Positions 5,111-6,069 of a DNA stretch of 6,069 nt are shown here, piece after piece (within the stretch, counting starts at the first letter, position 1; the number at the start of each line of letters is the position of its first letter). The notes under the pieces are model-generated. The model ran no database searches and had not been told where the DNA came from. It saw only the letters and a list, made by a program, of their open reading frames with translations. The DNA is taken from assembly GCA_947457975.1 (NCBI GenBank), contig CANGYC010000151.1:1-6069 (forward strand), read 5' to 3'. Position numbers and translations under genes: made by a program. Source of the DNA: Comamonadaceae bacterium (GTDB lineage Bacteria > Pseudomonadota > Gammaproteobacteria > Burkholderiales > Burkholderiaceae_C).

Positions 5111-6069
5111 TTAGGCTTTTTTCTTGGCCGGCTGACGGAAGTAACGGTTCCAGGCCATCTTAAAGTCGACCATGTAATCATTTTGCCATGAGCCGGCGCG
5201 CTGGGCGAACACACGCTGGGAGTCCATGACTTTCTTGAACAGAGGATTCTCGGCCGACTTCTGAGTCGTGACCTTGTCCCAGGCATCGAGCTGGGCACGC
5301 AGGATGGAGTCAGGGGTCTTGTAGAAGTTGACCTTGTCCTTGGTCTTGAGCTCGATGTAGTCCTGGGAATTGCGGTGGATGGCCTTCCAGCTCATGTCGG
5401 AGCTGGCCGCCTGCACGGAATAGTCGATGATGGACTTGAGTTCGGCAGGCAGGGCGTCGTACTTGGACTTGTTGAACAGAATCTCGAACTGCTCGCCGCT
5501 CTGGTGGAAGCTCTGCAACATGCAGTTCTTGACCACGTCGGGGAAGCCCAAGATGCGGTCGGAAGATGCATTGTTGAATTCAGCGGCATCCAGCAGACCG
5601 CGGTCCAGGGCGGGAACGATCTCGCCACCGGGCAGGGGGTTCACGGCCGTGCCCAGTTCCTTGAACACGTCCACCGCCAGGCCGACGGTGCGGTACTTCA
5701 GGCCCTTGAGGTCTTCAACCTTGGAGATGGGCTTCTTGAACCAGCCCAGGGGCTGCGTGGGCATGGGGCCGTAGAGGAAGGAAACCACGTCGATGTTGGT
5801 GGCCTTGTAGATCTCCTCCAGCAGGGCCTTGCCGCCACCGTAGTAGTGCCATGCGAGAACCATGTTGGGGTCCATGCCGAAAGCCGGGCCGGAGCCCCAC
5901 AGGGCCAGGGCATTGTTCTTGCCGTAGTGGTAGGCCACCACGCCGTGGCCGCCATCCAGGGTGCCCTTGTTCACGGCATCCAGCAGCTGGAAGGCGGGCA
6001 CCACGGAGCCGCTGGGCAGCACCTCGATCCTCAGCCGGCCGCCGGCCATGTCATTGACCTTCTTGGCGA
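5111..6069 (-). CDS. dctP: TRAP transporter substrate-binding protein (DctP/TakP-like), 3' part; runs off the right edge
   Basis: This is the periplasmic receptor that binds the solute and delivers it to DctQM. The 318 residues seen begin mid-protein (AKKVNDMAGGRL, a typical region about 50 residues into these proteins). The signal peptide and true start are therefore outside, and the Met at 6049 is internal. Recognisable points, in visible numbering: LPSGSVVPAFQ 17-27; DGGHGVVAYHYGKN 38-51; KGLKYRTVG 121-129, whose Arg126 matches the conserved arginine that pairs with the ligand carboxylate in TRAP receptors; LPGGEIVPALDRGLLDAAEF 145-164. This pattern resembles the TakP group, whose studied member binds 2-oxo acids such as pyruvate with Na+; the exact ligand cannot be read here. 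The protein ends in a Lys-rich tail (PAKKKA). The strong terminator 3' of the gene fits its need for higher expression than dctQM. Confidence 0.93.
   Translation of the reverse strand, partial: AKKVNDMAGGRLRIEVLPSGSVVPAFQLLDAVNKGTLDGGHGVVAYHYGKNNALALWGSGPAFGMDPNMVLAWHYYGGGKALLEEIYKATNIDVVSFLYGPMPTQPLGWFKKPISKVEDLKGLKYRTVGLAVDVFKELGTAVNPLPGGEIVPALDRGLLDAAEFNNASSDRILGFPDVVKNCMLQSFHQSGEQFEILFNKSKYDALPAELKSIIDYSVQAASSDMSWKAIHRNSQDYIELKTKDKVNFYKTPDSILRAQLDAWDKVTTQKSAENPLFKKVMDSQRVFAQRAGSWQNDYMVDFKMAWNRYFRQPAKKKA

Noticed and set aside
6047..6049. Met codon at 6049 as the start of DctP
   Set aside because: The frame stays open to the window edge and the residues before it (AKKVND) match the interior of TRAP receptors; there is no signal peptide after this Met.

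Overview
The window is GC-rich, roughly 65% by eye, and every gene I can support lies on the minus strand. Gene content and codon use suggest a betaproteobacterium of the Burkholderiales, most likely a Comamonadaceae-type organism. That placement is my inference from protein resemblance recalled from memory, not a database result.

Layout, read in the direction of transcription (right to left). (1) 6069-5111 is the 3' part of a TRAP-transporter periplasmic substrate-binding protein gene (dctP/takP-like); its start and signal peptide lie beyond the right edge. (2) 5089-5058 is a hairpin followed by a T-run between dctP and dctQ. It is best read as an intra-operon attenuating terminator. (3) 5021-4419 is dctQ, the small TRAP membrane subunit. 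(4) 4422-2185 is dctM, the large TRAP membrane subunit, overlapping dctQ by four bases (ATGA). It is very long (745 aa) and carries two extra stretches. One is a predicted transmembrane hairpin holding a Pro/Gly/Ala/Glu-rich tandem repeat of about nine residues per unit. (5) 2160-2131 is a strong intrinsic terminator closing the TRAP operon. (6) The 257-base gap 2184-1928 contains short inverted repeats and a near-perfect 20-bp palindrome built on three ACGT cores, a candidate operator/promoter. (7) 1927-1 is the 5' portion (642 codons) of icmF, the fused adenosylcobalamin-dependent isobutyryl-CoA mutase with its own G-protein chaperone domain, running off the left edge.

How the parts may work together: the TRAP system should import a small organic acid, by subfamily perhaps a 2-oxo acid or other monocarboxylate, using an ion gradient. 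IcmF interconverts isobutyryl-CoA and n-butyryl-CoA, a step in valine/branched-chain acid catabolism. The terminator and the separate operator-like site argue for two transcription units. Any metabolic link (import of a branched-chain 2-oxo acid feeding acyl-CoA rearrangement) is only a hypothesis. I see no wholly new system. The most unusual item is the repeat-bearing insertion in DctM.
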